A DNA stretch of 64,000 bases from Erodium maritimum. Its lineage: Eukaryota; Streptophyta; Magnoliopsida; Geraniales; Geraniaceae. The position numbers and the translations under genes are program-made. The stretch lies in the NCBI GenBank assembly GCA_963921825.1, contig OY997589.1:70354523-70418522 (forward strand), given 5' to 3'. Of the stretch, positions 21,485 to 32,207 are shown piece after piece (within the stretch, counting starts at the first letter, position 1; every line of letters begins with the position of its first letter). The notes under the pieces were generated by a model. It did not search any database and had not been told where the DNA came from. It worked only from the letters and a program-made list of their open reading frames with translations.

Positions 21485-23172
21485 TGTTAGTCTTAGTGCC
21501 CGTAGTTCAATCCTAAATGTCCAAATGTATATATCATCGTTAGCAATAAAATTAAAGCGGCTTTATATTACTTATGTGTTGGAGTAATATATCGATGTGT
21601 GCTCTGATCTATGCCCACCATGCGAATAGAACCATAGATCGAGATAGATCACACTCGATGGGTCCCTAGTCAACAAAGCTTCACTAGAAGCGACTAGTAT
21701 GAAAGATGGCTCTTTATGGCTTACGTTCTGTTAGTCATTGGAATGGGATTTCGGAGTCTGATCATAGATATCATGTGGGACATGATATTGGACGACCCGC
21801 CCTGAATATGTGCCATAGATTAAGTCATGAACATATTCAGTGTCGTAGCTTGTCATGTATCCTTAGACCAAGGAGTCTTTGTGATCGCTATGTAGTCAAC
21901 AACTGAGTTTGACCTGAGCCTAACGTTGTCCGTAACAGGGCTTCCATAACGGCCAGGATTGGCTTGGGGACGGGCTACATGAGTGACACGAAAGGCGGCT
22001 AAGGGATTTATCCCTCATACTGAGGTATGGGAAAGATATCGGTTCTCGGCCGCTTGATCGAGAGTGACTGGAAGAATAGCATGGCCATGCACATGATACT
22101 GGGTATCATATCTTCAGTCATCTCACATATCAAGGAACGGTGATTGAGAATAATAAGGATGACGGCTCTATGCCTTATCTCAATCAGGATATCGGAGATA
22201 AAAGGATAATGACAGGGACGACGGAAAGGTTAGAATCGACAGGGTCGATTCGTTATGTAGTGTCAGGCAATACTAAAGTCTCGTTAGTTGCCACTTAAAT
22301 AGGATCAAGTAAAATGGGATTTTACGTTGATCTATTGACATGCATAAACCTAAGGGTCACACCGGAGGATGAAACTCATTGACACATTTATGGAGAATGG
22401 CCAAAAGGGAGTTGTCTCGGGACATGACCAAAACTGGGTTTTGGGTCATGTGCCCGTAAGTGAATAGGACTTTACGGATCGAGATAAGGCTTGGAGTCTT
22501 GGGATTGATCGCGTCGGATAATGTTGGACATTTCCGGTATGGAAGGCATGGAGGCGATGAGCGAATCACGGGACCTCGTTGGAAATGGTCACGGGCCATG
22601 TTCCAAGAGGCCCATGAAAGGCCCATGCAACCAAGGCCCATGGAACTAATTAATCAAGTCTTGATTAATTAGTACTAAGTAAGCAAGACAAGGATTAAGG
22701 TGTTGGTGATTCACCACCTAACACAATCTTGTCTTGCCATACTTTGTCCTATTTACACCTTACTTGTCACCATGTTTGTCCTATGCCTTTAGTTGGACAA
22801 GTATGTGCTTTTTTATGTTTAAGTCATCTTTTTTCAACATAACAAACACAAGACAAGAGTAGGAAATACAACTTCTCTCCCCCTTCCCTTGCAATTTCGA
22901 GTTTGGCAAGTTTCCACCTCCTTTTTTGTGTTCTTGAGTCTTCAAAGAGAAGAACTACGTGGCTTTGATTCCCATGTGGATACGTAGGCGTCTTGGAGAC
23001 TCAAGCCAATCATTCGCTACACGGTGTTCTTGTTTTGGTAAGAACTAGTGCTGAATTTTTCTCTTGTGAATCCATTCTTTGTTAGTTGTTTCATGGTTTT
23101 AATCGTCTCTTGGTTTTCATTGATTTTCCGCTGCGAGTTGGTTCATCTCCAACGCTACCTCGATACCCAACA
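21485..23172 (+). repeat. Chimeric copia LTR closing the left element
   Basis: A full-length 1688-bp LTR. Up to about 22723 it follows the subtype of the outer LTRs at 40333 and 55572 (for example the block at 21706-21906 and ACACAATC at 22721). From about 22767 onward it follows the local subtype of 13251 (CTTGTCACCATG, AAATACAACTTC). The switch explains why it ends at the correct CCAAC duplication. Confidence 0.9.
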
Positions 23173-23637
23173 CCAACTCTCATCTAACACCTGTAGAAAA
23201 CACGGTAAGGGGAATGAGCTTGACGCTCAGTAGGGTAAAACCACGAAAACCACCTCATTACAGATTTACCAGAAAGCCTTACTACAGTTTAAAGTATATT
23301 AAAAGGTTTGATACAACGATATGACACTTAAGCCATTTAAAGACAATACCCCCTTTACTCTGACACTCACCAGTCCAACCACACCAACTTAGGTTCAACA
23401 CCAACCACTATACCAGGCACACAACGAAGGGAACAATCCAAGTAAAACACCCACAGTCATAAACACAGCAACCCTCATTTAAAACCAAGGCAACACTCAA
23501 TCAAAACCAAGGCATTCTCAACCACACAACTCGTAACCAATGCACGATCTCGGGAGCAACCTGCTCGGCCCGGCGTAGCCGCACGCAACTTTCCCCTAAC
23601 ACATAGTCAGGAGAGGCGGTCGACTTCATCGCGGAAC

Positions 23638-23890
23638 ACATCTCTTCGCGTAACACATCGCGGACACAGCTTTTACCGACACACGGAAGGCAGGGAAATC
23701 GCCTCTTCGCGGAACACATCGTGGGCACAGCGTTTTACCGAGTGCTAGTCGGAAGATAGGGAAACTACCTCTTCGCGGAACACATCGCGGACACAGCGTT
23801 TTACCGAGTGCTAGTCGGAAGGTAGGGAAACCACCTCTTCTCAGGACACAGCGTTTTACCGACTCACGGTCGGAAGGTAGGGAAACCACC
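23638..23890. repeat. Tandem repeat in solo LTR copy A, about four ~66-bp units
   Basis: Units begin CTCTTCGCGGAACACATC and contain CACAGCGTTTTACCGA and GGTAGGGAAACCACC. Starts are near 23638, 23702, 23769 and 23835; the last is shortened. Copy B has a different array at the comparable place. Confidence 0.85.
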
Positions 23891-24719
23891 TTTCTCGGGT
23901 AAGCACAGTACCACAATCACAATCACACTCACAGGTAACCACGGTACCACAATCACAATCACGATCACACATGGCACACTTGCCCAAAAACACAGCAACA
24001 CATGCTTCACCTAATATAACATATCATGCTTCTCAACTTACTCTCGTAACCATCCCGCACTTACCATCACTTACCGACACCACCCTCAACGTGGTAACCC
24101 CATCGGCTTAACCGGTATCCAGTCCCCAACATCCCCACAGTTCAACAGATCATGTAAACAGGAAAAAGCCACTCAATCACCAATATGCATCATCAGGTTC
24201 AACTCTACTCGTTTCATGTTTCTTATTTAATACTCGATCAAACAGCACAGAGTACACAATCAAATACAATCATCAACCAATGCTACAGACTCGACATGGC
24301 CTGATTCTACCAGCACGGCATACCAACACCTACGGCACGACATGGCTCGTAGGTCGTTCGCATTCATAAGGCTACTCTAGTTATTCGTTTCCTACATGCA
24401 TACTAGTTATTTATCCGGTTGTTAAGTTTCCCTATATGCATTCTAGTACATCCGTAAATAAGTAGGGTTCGAGGTATTTCCCTACCTCTCAGTCTCTATC
24501 TGGATCGCCTAGCTGCTGACGTCCGTGCCTACTCCGGTCTTCTCCGTGCTCGGGGTAAAAGCCTGGTTTTAACACAAAAGGGACGGTCATCAGTCCCGGT
24601 CCAGTCCGTAACGGTCCTCTAATTATCAAATTAGTCCAGTAGTTTGTCCAAACTTCCTTTAATTTAACCGATTAGTCCTCGAATTTAACTGATTAAAGTC
24701 CGATTAATTAATTGATTGT

Positions 24720-24900
24720 TTTAATTAAATTGGCTTGACCCGGATCCGACCCGAGTCCGAAATCGGGACCCGAATCCGACCCGGATCCGACCTGACCTGA
24801 GCCCGACCTAGACCCGGATCCAGACCCGAGTCCAGATCCAGTTCAGGATCCAGGCCCGAGCCCAGTCCACGTCCGGGCCGAGGCCCAGATCAAGCCAGGC
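24720..24900. repeat. Degenerate GACCCGGATCC-type short repeat block
   Basis: Variants of GACCCGGATCCGACC follow one another for about 150 bp and merge into a GC-rich stretch up to about 25560. ORFs there (such as 25109-25420) show no known domain and are treated as composition effects. Confidence 0.7.
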
Positions 24901-25749
24901 CCAAATATCCGGACTTGTCCTGGCCCAAGGCCCGTCAGAGACGAGCTAGGGTTTCTCCGTTCTGACGGCGGTGGTCGGCGGCGAGGGAAGCTCGAGAAAG
25001 AGGGCAACCGAGCTGTCTCTCCGGCGAGGGCGTGTTCTGGAGCTCGTGGGGTTAGATCTGGGGTGAAACTCGTCTTAAGCGAGCCTGGTACGGTGGTTTT
25101 CAGGCGGGTTGTCGGGGATAAGAACGGCAGAGGAGAGAGGGGTTCTTAAGGGTTGGGTTCCCGACCAGCCACCGGCGGAGACGCCGGCGACCAAGGCCTC
25201 ACGGACACGCCGAGGCTCACCGGGGAAGGAAGAAGGTGGCCGAAGGCGGCAGAGCTCGCAGCTCGGTTGTCTCGCTTCAGATCTGGACAGACACGCTCTC
25301 GTCTCAGATCTGTCGAGTGCGACGGCGCGGTTCTTGGTTTTGGATGCGCACGGCGAGGCTTTGTCGTGGGTGGGGGGAGTAGATGTTGACGGTGAGAGCT
25401 CGGAGCTCCGGCGAGATTGAGCGAAGAGGAGAGAAGCGAGAAAGAGAGGAAGGAGGAAGACGACGTTGTGACTCGGGAAACGTGCGCGAAAGTGAGGAAC
25501 TGAAGCGGCGTAGAGGGTGTTAGCGTGCGCGTAGGGTTAGCGTGGGCCTGGTTTGGCTGAGTGGGCTTGGTTTGGGCCCGGTCTGGCTCGGCCCAGAGCT
25601 GAGTCTGATCAGGCCCAGGCCTGATCCCCTCTTTCCCTTTTTTTTCTTACTCTTTTTTTTAAATCGACCCAAAATCAAACCCGTTCTCCAACCCGTGACA
25701 TTCCAAACAATAATTTAAGCTATTAAATTTTCCCGGTCTTTACAACCTC

Positions 25750-26016
25750 GGACCATAGGAGATGACGGACAGGCGGCAGGGGCCACCGTCGATTACAGCG
25801 TGCCTGGGAAATTAGGTTTCGGTGGCTGTTGAGGAGCTGAGGCAATCTCCGGAGGCAGTGACGGAGGCAGGCCGTCAGGGTTGGACGAAGGAGACGGAGA
25901 CGTCAAAACCCTAACATAGCTTGAGTAGAAGTTAGGGTTTTAGACTTGATGGGTCCACCACGCCTTGGTTTGACCAGTGGTTCAGAGGATCCCAGAGAGA
26001 AGGGCTTGGTCGCCAT
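25750..26016 (-). pseudogene. N-terminal part of the same LINE ORF1
   Basis: From an ATG at 26016 the frame reads MATKPFSLGSSEP and runs 37 codons to a stop. The Pro/Ser-rich reading continues in a shifted frame (for example SLPPEIASAPQQPPKPNF) up to the solo-LTR junction. Its continuation resumes left of the LTR at 13000. Assignment is by position, strand and composition. Confidence 0.55.
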
Positions 26017-26350
26017 TGATGTCGGAGCCGAAGGAAGGACTATGGGAGAAGAAGAGAAAGGGAGCAAAGCCAAAGACTGCTTTGTCTTCCAGTTCCTTCT
26101 CATTTTAATAGGGGACACAACCTCCGAGGTAGGCCGATGACACATGTAGCGTGTGCTGCACCATGTTGTACCGCGATGGAACAAGACCGGCGGTGAATAT
26201 ATTGACGACATGAGTTGGGCCTCTATAAGTAGGGCTAGGGTTACCTCAATAAAAAAATCTCGAGTTGGGAGAAATTTTTTCCAAAATTCGAACACCATAC
26301 TAATGTATTAATTAGTTTGTACCTGTTTTATAGATCACAAGTATAAACTT

Positions 26351-26364
26351 TTTTTTTTGACGAA
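26351..26364 (-). mobile_element. Ultra-short retroposon tail between 14-bp direct repeats
   Basis: ACAAGTATAAACTT occurs at 26337-26350 and again at 26365-26378. Only TTTTTTTTGACGAA lies between. On the minus strand this reads TTCGTC followed by poly(A), like the end of a LINE or SINE cut off at the very start of reverse transcription. Confidence 0.6.
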
Positions 26365-26378
26365 ACAAGTATAAACTT

Positions 26379-26821
26379 GACACTATCACAAATAATAACT
26401 ATTTTAATTGCAAGCATGAATGAAGTACTCAATCCAGGACAATCATTTTCTCAAACTAGTTGATAGAAGGAAATCGACAAACCTCAGCACCAATCAAATT
26501 AGAAAGAGATGGAATTTTTCTATTATTGAAGTGTTAATATTATATGGATTTTTACTGCGGGATAGGATTGTTTAGAGTCATTGGGTTTTGGCTTTTTGCC
26601 TGGGAATGGAAGGGCATGAACCATTAGCTTGTTTAGTTGTCGGAGAATGAACAGGCACTTTTCTGCATCTCCACATCTTGGCAACAGTGCTTTTATCTCT
26701 CTACTCTTACTCTGAGCTGTTTTGTTTGTTCTCTTCACTCCTGCCACCAACAAAGGATGACATTTTTATTGTTTATTATACACTTCGGCTCTCTTGTATT
26801 GTTATCATTTTGCTGGCTTTA
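26379..26821. other. No gene or repeat recognised
   Basis: AT-rich DNA between the LINE leader and the Harbinger-like element; only short overlapping frames. Confidence 0.5.
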
Positions 26822-27570
26822 GATCGCGCACACCAAGCAAACCGCAGTCTAAACTATAAATCGTGATTTAATGGTTCGTGAATTGTAATTCATACGTTAT
26901 AGCGTACGTAATTTGCGACTCGCAAACCACTAAATTGTGATTTATGATTCGTACGTCGAACCGCAACTCAAAATTATGAATCGATGGCTTGCGAATCGCG
27001 GTTCGCATCCGACCAATCACATCGTGACACGTGGCCATGTAAAGGAAAAAAATTCGAACCGTTGCCCCAACGGTCCTAAACTGCTACATATTTTGTAATT
27101 AAATTAAATACAAAATAAACTTAAAAAATCAATTTTTGCCCACTTAAAAATATCCCACATCCTATTCATCTTAAACAACCAACACTTCCTTCAATATTCT
27201 TTCCACTTTCACTCTCAAATTACCCACTTTTTCTCTATAAAAAACGGGCAACAATGTCCAACGAATCAACTCAACCGTCGTCCTCACCCGAGCAACAAGA
27301 CTACACGCTGGATTCCCTAGACCGTTCAGCTGATCAGGTCAATACATATTAACCTGGCGGCTATCAGACGATTTTGAACACTCCTTACAACCCAACAACC
27401 GGTGGTTGGGACCACACTTCTTTCACCGCATACATGCAACAACATTGAAACCCATACATTCCAATCACATCGTCTTTCATTTCATTAATTCATTTTTTAA
27501 ATTTATTTATGTTGTTAAATGCATTTCATTAAAAAAAATCTTTTGATTATTGTTTAACCCATAACCTCCA

Positions 27571-27591
27571 CCCCCCCCCCCCCCCCCCCCC
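27571..27591. repeat. Homopolymer of 21 C
   Basis: An uninterrupted C run inside the decayed ORF1; its length may be unstable or assembly-dependent. Confidence 0.95.
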
Positions 27592-27943
27592 TTCCCTTAA
27601 AACCCTGCTATCAAGTATTATGGCTTCCCCGGTAATAGTCAATACCACCAACAACACATCAGCGGCAACATCGGCACCTAGATTTCGTCTACGTCGTCCT
27701 CTGTCGACCCGACACAACGAAAGAACCAAATGACTCCCTGAGGTGGACACGCTCCTAATCAAAATCTGGATACGCACAAGCAAAGACCCCATTAAGGGTA
27801 ACTCCTAAGATGGATTAAGGGGCGTTTCGACCCAACAGATTTTACCTAGCAAGCTATCAGAAGTAATTTGAAACGACAGGCACCTCGAGTGCGAAGGTAC
27901 ATCACCATCTTGTAGAGGTAGAAAGACGATGATCGAAGCGTAT

Positions 27944-29301
27944 TGTCACAGTCCGAGAATTGGCCCAACTTTTTTCGCGTCCGTGACCTTACTTTTGGCC
28001 CTTGGTCGTCTCAGAGCCAGAGTCCACCAACATTCATGACCCGTGCCAACGCCAAGGCCACCCATTTAAACCCGCAACTCCAACATGGTTCGTCTCCTCA
28101 CCAAAGGTCCGCATCAACATGTCCTAGTCCGACTAGGATCGCTCCTCGTCCATCCAGGACTTGGAGTCCACATCCACGAGCTCCTTCATGGCTCCCACTC
28201 AACAAGGCCAGCCCCTACAAGGTTTCAACCACAAAACCTTCCAACAATGGAAGCTTCCTAGAAGGGGAAGGAGCCATCAAACCAGCACAGCCCACATTGG
28301 GGCAAAGCAAGGCTCAAGCCCTTGCACCTTGCCATCTTTGGAAACCTTCCAAAACAGGAAGGATCAACCAAGCGCGCGCGCGCACAACCTGCGCGCGTTC
28401 CCTCTCGGTCCTCATCGTCTGCGCGCACAACCAGAGCCCTCTCGGGCCCGGCCTGAAGCCAAGGCCCTTGCCAAACCAAGGCACCAACCAGGCCCGGCCC
28501 CGAGCAGGTACACGCCCAGCCAAACCGCGCCAGACCCTCGCGCGTCTCTCCTCGGTCTCCAGCGCCCATGCGCGCCCAAAGCCATTCAGATCTGGCCCAA
28601 GGTCGAGGCTCTCAAGGCCCTTGCCGAGCCAAGCAACCAGCCTGGCCCGGTCCCAACCAGAAGCACGCCAAAACAGGCCCGCGCCCAAGCCCTTGCGCGC
28701 GCCCCTCTGCCTCTCGGCCCCATGCGTGCTATTCCACTCGGCCAGCTCCTCAATCGCAGCCAAGCTTTCCTATTTCAACAAGGAAAGTCCTTCAAAGCCA
28801 ACTCATCATCACAAGGTTCCCTAATTTGATTAGGAAACCCTTGCCAACCTTGGCCAGCTCCTATTCCTTTCCAAATTGGATTCCAAATCAGCGAATAACC
28901 AAGGAAAGGAGGATTTGGATCATCCATTGGTCCAAACCAAGCCTAAGTAGGATTAGAAGCCCTAGTCCTCTTGCTTGGCCAATTTCCTATCCCCTTTAGG
29001 CTAGGATTTCGTCCATCACTACCCTATATATAGATGACCCTCTCTATTGTATAGGTTACCTTTCATTCTCTCATAATTCACCATCACCCATGGGTGCATC
29101 CACCAAACATGCATCCTTTGTATTCTATCTTTCATTGACACACAATAAAGTATAGTTTACATAACCTTTGTGTTCTATTGTCTTCTCTCTTGCTTCTAAT
29201 TACTTCATCAATGGCTTACTTAGAACGTTCAAGGAGACACACTCCCGTTCTAAGGCCGTACGACTCCGAGGGTAGAACTCATCTCCTCCCGGAGCGTAAC
29301 A
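27944..29301 (+). repeat. Solo LTR of 1358 bp
   Basis: TGTCACAGTCCGAG...GGAGCGTAACA with GTAT on both sides (27940-27943 and 29302-29305). The TSD is at least 4 bp; the fifth base does not match. No interior follows. It is GC-rich with CGCGCG tracts, which create long accidental ORFs on both strands. A TATA box and CA-rich leader near the 3' end fit an LTR promoter. Superfamily not determined; gypsy is likely. Confidence 0.82.
29024..29033 (+). promoter_or_regulatory. Putative TATA box of the solo LTR
   Basis: CTATATATAG precedes a pyrimidine-rich leader about 270 bp before the LTR end. Confidence 0.55.
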
Positions 29302-29417
29302 GTATGCATTGAAGAAATGTACAAAGCGGAGGGCATGGGCATTTACACACAAAAAAGAAAGCCAACGAGCCGAAGAATTTCAACCTCGACCATTGGGTCG
29401 AGCCGTTGCAACACGAA

Positions 29418-32207
29418 TGTCACGCCCCCAAATCCGGTTTTGACCGGACTCGAGACGTGAATTAGGAATAATAATTTAAACAGTAAATAAAAGGGATTTA
29501 ATAATACAATCTCCGCAAAAACTTAAATTCAGTTCAAGATTAAGAGTCAAAAGCTCAAACCAACAAAATAACAGAAAATGTAGTTTAGTACAAGGTACGG
29601 TACGTCTCTAAAACATAAAAATCTCCCGAAGCCTCAAGGAGCTCCCGAGCCCTGAGACCATCTCTAGGTCTACTCATCAAGAAAACATGTACAAACAGTG
29701 GACAAGAAGTGGGTGGGCTTACGCTCAGTAGGAAAAAGCAATAAAGTAAAGGAGCCCTCGTTTTAACAATAAAACCGATTAGTACAGTTATCCAACAGAC
29801 ATTAATGAAAGGTCAACAAGATTTGCAATACTTAAAGAAGGTAACACTCAAGGAGATCAATGAGAAGATAACGAAATCACCAAATGAATCAACTAAAGAA
29901 ACACACAAATACCGAAATACTGATAATCAAACCACAAGACTCTGATCCGTACACTTGATTGTACATCATATCAGATTTCCCCTCGGTCCGGAGGAGACAC
30001 AATCATCGGGGCTTCCGGAAACGTTCCTTAGGAACATATATCATCGCAAGTCCCGGAAATGTCCTCAAAGGACCACAGATCATCGGGGTGAACCAAGTAA
30101 CATATCGTACCAGAAACGCACATCGGCCTAGATATCTTCTCGGAACCACTCCCTCGGGGTAAACAATCACACGTCATACCGAAAACGCACATTGGCCTGG
30201 ACTTCTTCCCGGAAACGCACATCGGGGTACATAATCATATACCATACCAGAACCGCACATCGGACTAGGTATCTTCCCGGCATGTCCACCTCGGGGTGCA
30301 CACTCATATACCATACCGGAACCGCACATCGGACTAAGTATCTTCCCGGCATGTCCACCTCGGGGTGCACACTTAAACCACACTAGCATATCAAACAATA
30401 CTGTCACACACATTGCCAAACCAAACTTACCGGCATTACTTACCAATCACATCCCATCGGTCTATCACTCACCCGATCATAACATTAGGCACAATCAATA
30501 CACATTCACACATCCATTCAACCAATCAAATCACGGATCAATCATTCATATTACAATCATCTTAGTTCATCTAGTTTAGTGTAACTCTTATATTAACCTA
30601 ACGACGGAGCATGCATCAATACTAAGGACGAACAATCATCAACGAGTACATTCAACAAGCAATCCTAAGGCTCGACATGGCCATTCTAACAGCACGGCAA
30701 TTTCTATAAGTATTGAAAGCGGTTAACTAGTGAATCACATCCTGTATGCATACTAAGACTCGTCCGATTATTATTGTAATTGAAAAGCAGTTATTCTAGT
30801 GAATCACATCTTATATGCAAACTAGGACCTTTCCGATTATTATTATCCTATAGGCATACTATTAGCATTCTTTAAATTAAAACAGGAGTTTAGTACTTTT
30901 CCCTACCTTTGAACTCTCCAACGCTTAATACTCCTAGTTGCTGACGTCCGGGCTAGCTTCCTCCTCGTCTTCTCACGTGGTTCCCAAGGCCTCCTCGTTC
31001 GTCGAGCTCGAATCCAAGGTCTTGGATCACAATTAACACCACAATTAAGGACTAAACAAGAAGGTTTAAAAGACCAACATCTAAGCTAAAAAAAACCCAA
31101 ACTAACGGTTTCAAAAACAAGATCGAATTAGATGAAAACAACGAAAAAGGACCCAAAACAGGTCTGCCACGGATCGGGTCACAGATCCATGAGATCATCC
31201 GTCACGGATGACGTCACGGAACCGTGACACGTGCCGTCACGGAGCCGTGACGTCTCCCATCACGGTACCCATCACGGATCCATGACGGGTCTGGGCAGAC
31301 TCGACCTCCTTCTTCCTCCAGCTCCCTTTTCACGAAAAACAGTCCAAAAACCCCCATTTTCAGTCACCTAACTTCAATCCATCACCACCCATGATAGGAT
31401 TCATCAAAACCACAATTTCCCAAGAGATTTCACTTCCAAAAACAACCAAAAACCAAAGATTTCAATATAAATTAATCATGTACTTCACCCAAGTATCATC
31501 TAACAACAATAAACCACAAGGAACATCAAAACCTAACTAGTTTAGGCAAAACCCAAGTAAACCCATAAAATAAATTGAATTGAAAAGAGATTGTGATAGA
31601 GTATTTACCTTTAGAATGAGAAGAGGATGAAGAAAGGAAGGTTTTGGTGAAGATTTGAGAAGAAGACACCCACCAAGCTTCTCCCTTTCACTTGCTTCTT
31701 CACCAAGCTTCAATGGAGGCTCTCCTAGCTCTCTCTCTCTTCCTTGGTTTCGGCTGCACTAGTGATGTGAGAGCTGATTTGGTTGTTCCAAATGCTTTAA
31801 AAAGACCTAAAATGGTTAAAGACCAAAAACCCTTTAGCTCTTGTCCCCTTAAGGACAACTAGTGAGGGTAAAAAGGTCAATAGAGGTCCTTTTATTCTCA
31901 TCCAAGCCAAAAGGGACAAGTGTCCTAGTGGGGACCCCTTGGCTCTTTAGACATTTCCAGCACTTCCCAAATTAGGTCGAAATTGTCGATAAAAAGTCTA
32001 GGTTTGACCAAAAATTGACTTTTCCAATATTACAGTCGTTTGAAAGGAAATGACCCAACTAAGCTGACTGTGACGACGGCTAAGCTTTTTGGGCCCCGGA
32101 AAGGTCTCGAATGACTCCCGGAGTCATTCGTTGACTTTTCTGGTAAAAAGTCAACTTTCGCCAGAGTTCATCGGTTCAACCAGGATTGCTCGGAGGCGGT
32201 TCTTACA
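29418..32207 (-). repeat. Solo LTR of a Tekay-like gypsy element (copy B), 2790 bp
   Basis: Minus-strand ends are TGTAAGAACCGCC at 32207 and GGGGGCGTGACA at 29418. A perfect 5-bp duplication ACGAA flanks it (29413-29417 and 32208-32212). Shared landmarks with copy A include ACGCTCAGTAGG, a GCTCGACATGGCC block and the CTAGTTGCTGACGTCCG stretch. It interrupts the Harbinger ORF1. Confidence 0.88.
29980..30369. repeat. Tandem repeat in solo LTR copy B
   Basis: Two nearly perfect 67-bp units (about 30236-30302 and 30303-30369) contain CCGCACATCGGACTA and CATGTCCACCTCGGGGTG. More diverged units extend left to about 29980. Sequence differs from the copy A array. Confidence 0.85.

Larger units (their letters stand above)
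13251..23172 (+). mobile_element. Ty1/copia retrotransposon with a chimeric 3' end
   Basis: A perfect 5-bp target duplication, CCAAC, flanks the unit (13246-13250 and 23173-23177). The order is 5' LTR, methionine-type primer site, long leader, broken gag-pol (gag, protease, integrase, RT, RNase H), purine tract, then a 3' LTR interrupted at 21112 by Harbinger sequence, followed by another LTR ending at 23172. It belongs to the same family as the two copies between 40333 and 57259 but is more decayed. It sits inside solo LTR copy A. Confidence 0.93.
13005..25744 (-). repeat. Solo LTR of a Tekay-like gypsy element (copy A), split by a copia element
   Basis: On the minus strand it begins TGTAAAGACCGGG at 25744 and ends CCGGATTTGGGGTGTGACA at 13005, the terminal pattern of plant Tekay/Del-type gypsy LTRs. 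Net length without the nested copia (13251-23172 plus its duplicated 5 bp) is about 2.8 kb, matching copy B (29418-32207). It has no interior domains, so it is a solo LTR. Flanks ACCTT/ACCTC differ by one base. It contains a tandem array and a GC-rich degenerate block. Confidence 0.8.
11671..26330 (-). mobile_element. LINE (L1-like) 5' half, split by nested LTR elements
   Basis: The LINE pieces are 11671-13004 and 25745 to about 26330; the middle is a nested solo LTR. Read on the minus strand, the 5' leader is near 26300, ORF1 starts at about 26016 and continues after the insertion into the DUF4283 and knuckle region down to about 11700. ORF2 is absent, because the left end is cut by the Athila-like 3' LTR. 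The nesting is marked by a near-perfect duplication, ACCTT at 13000-13004 and ACCTC at 25745-25749. The 5' boundary is uncertain. Confidence 0.75.

Noticed and set aside
25109-25420. 103-codon ORF on plus strand
   Set aside because: Sits in the GC-rich block of a solo LTR, overlaps another frame and has no recognisable motif.
27943-28829. ORFs of 293 and 222 codons on plus and 149 codons on minus
   Set aside because: They overlap in several frames in GC-rich solo-LTR DNA and have no domain; composition effect.
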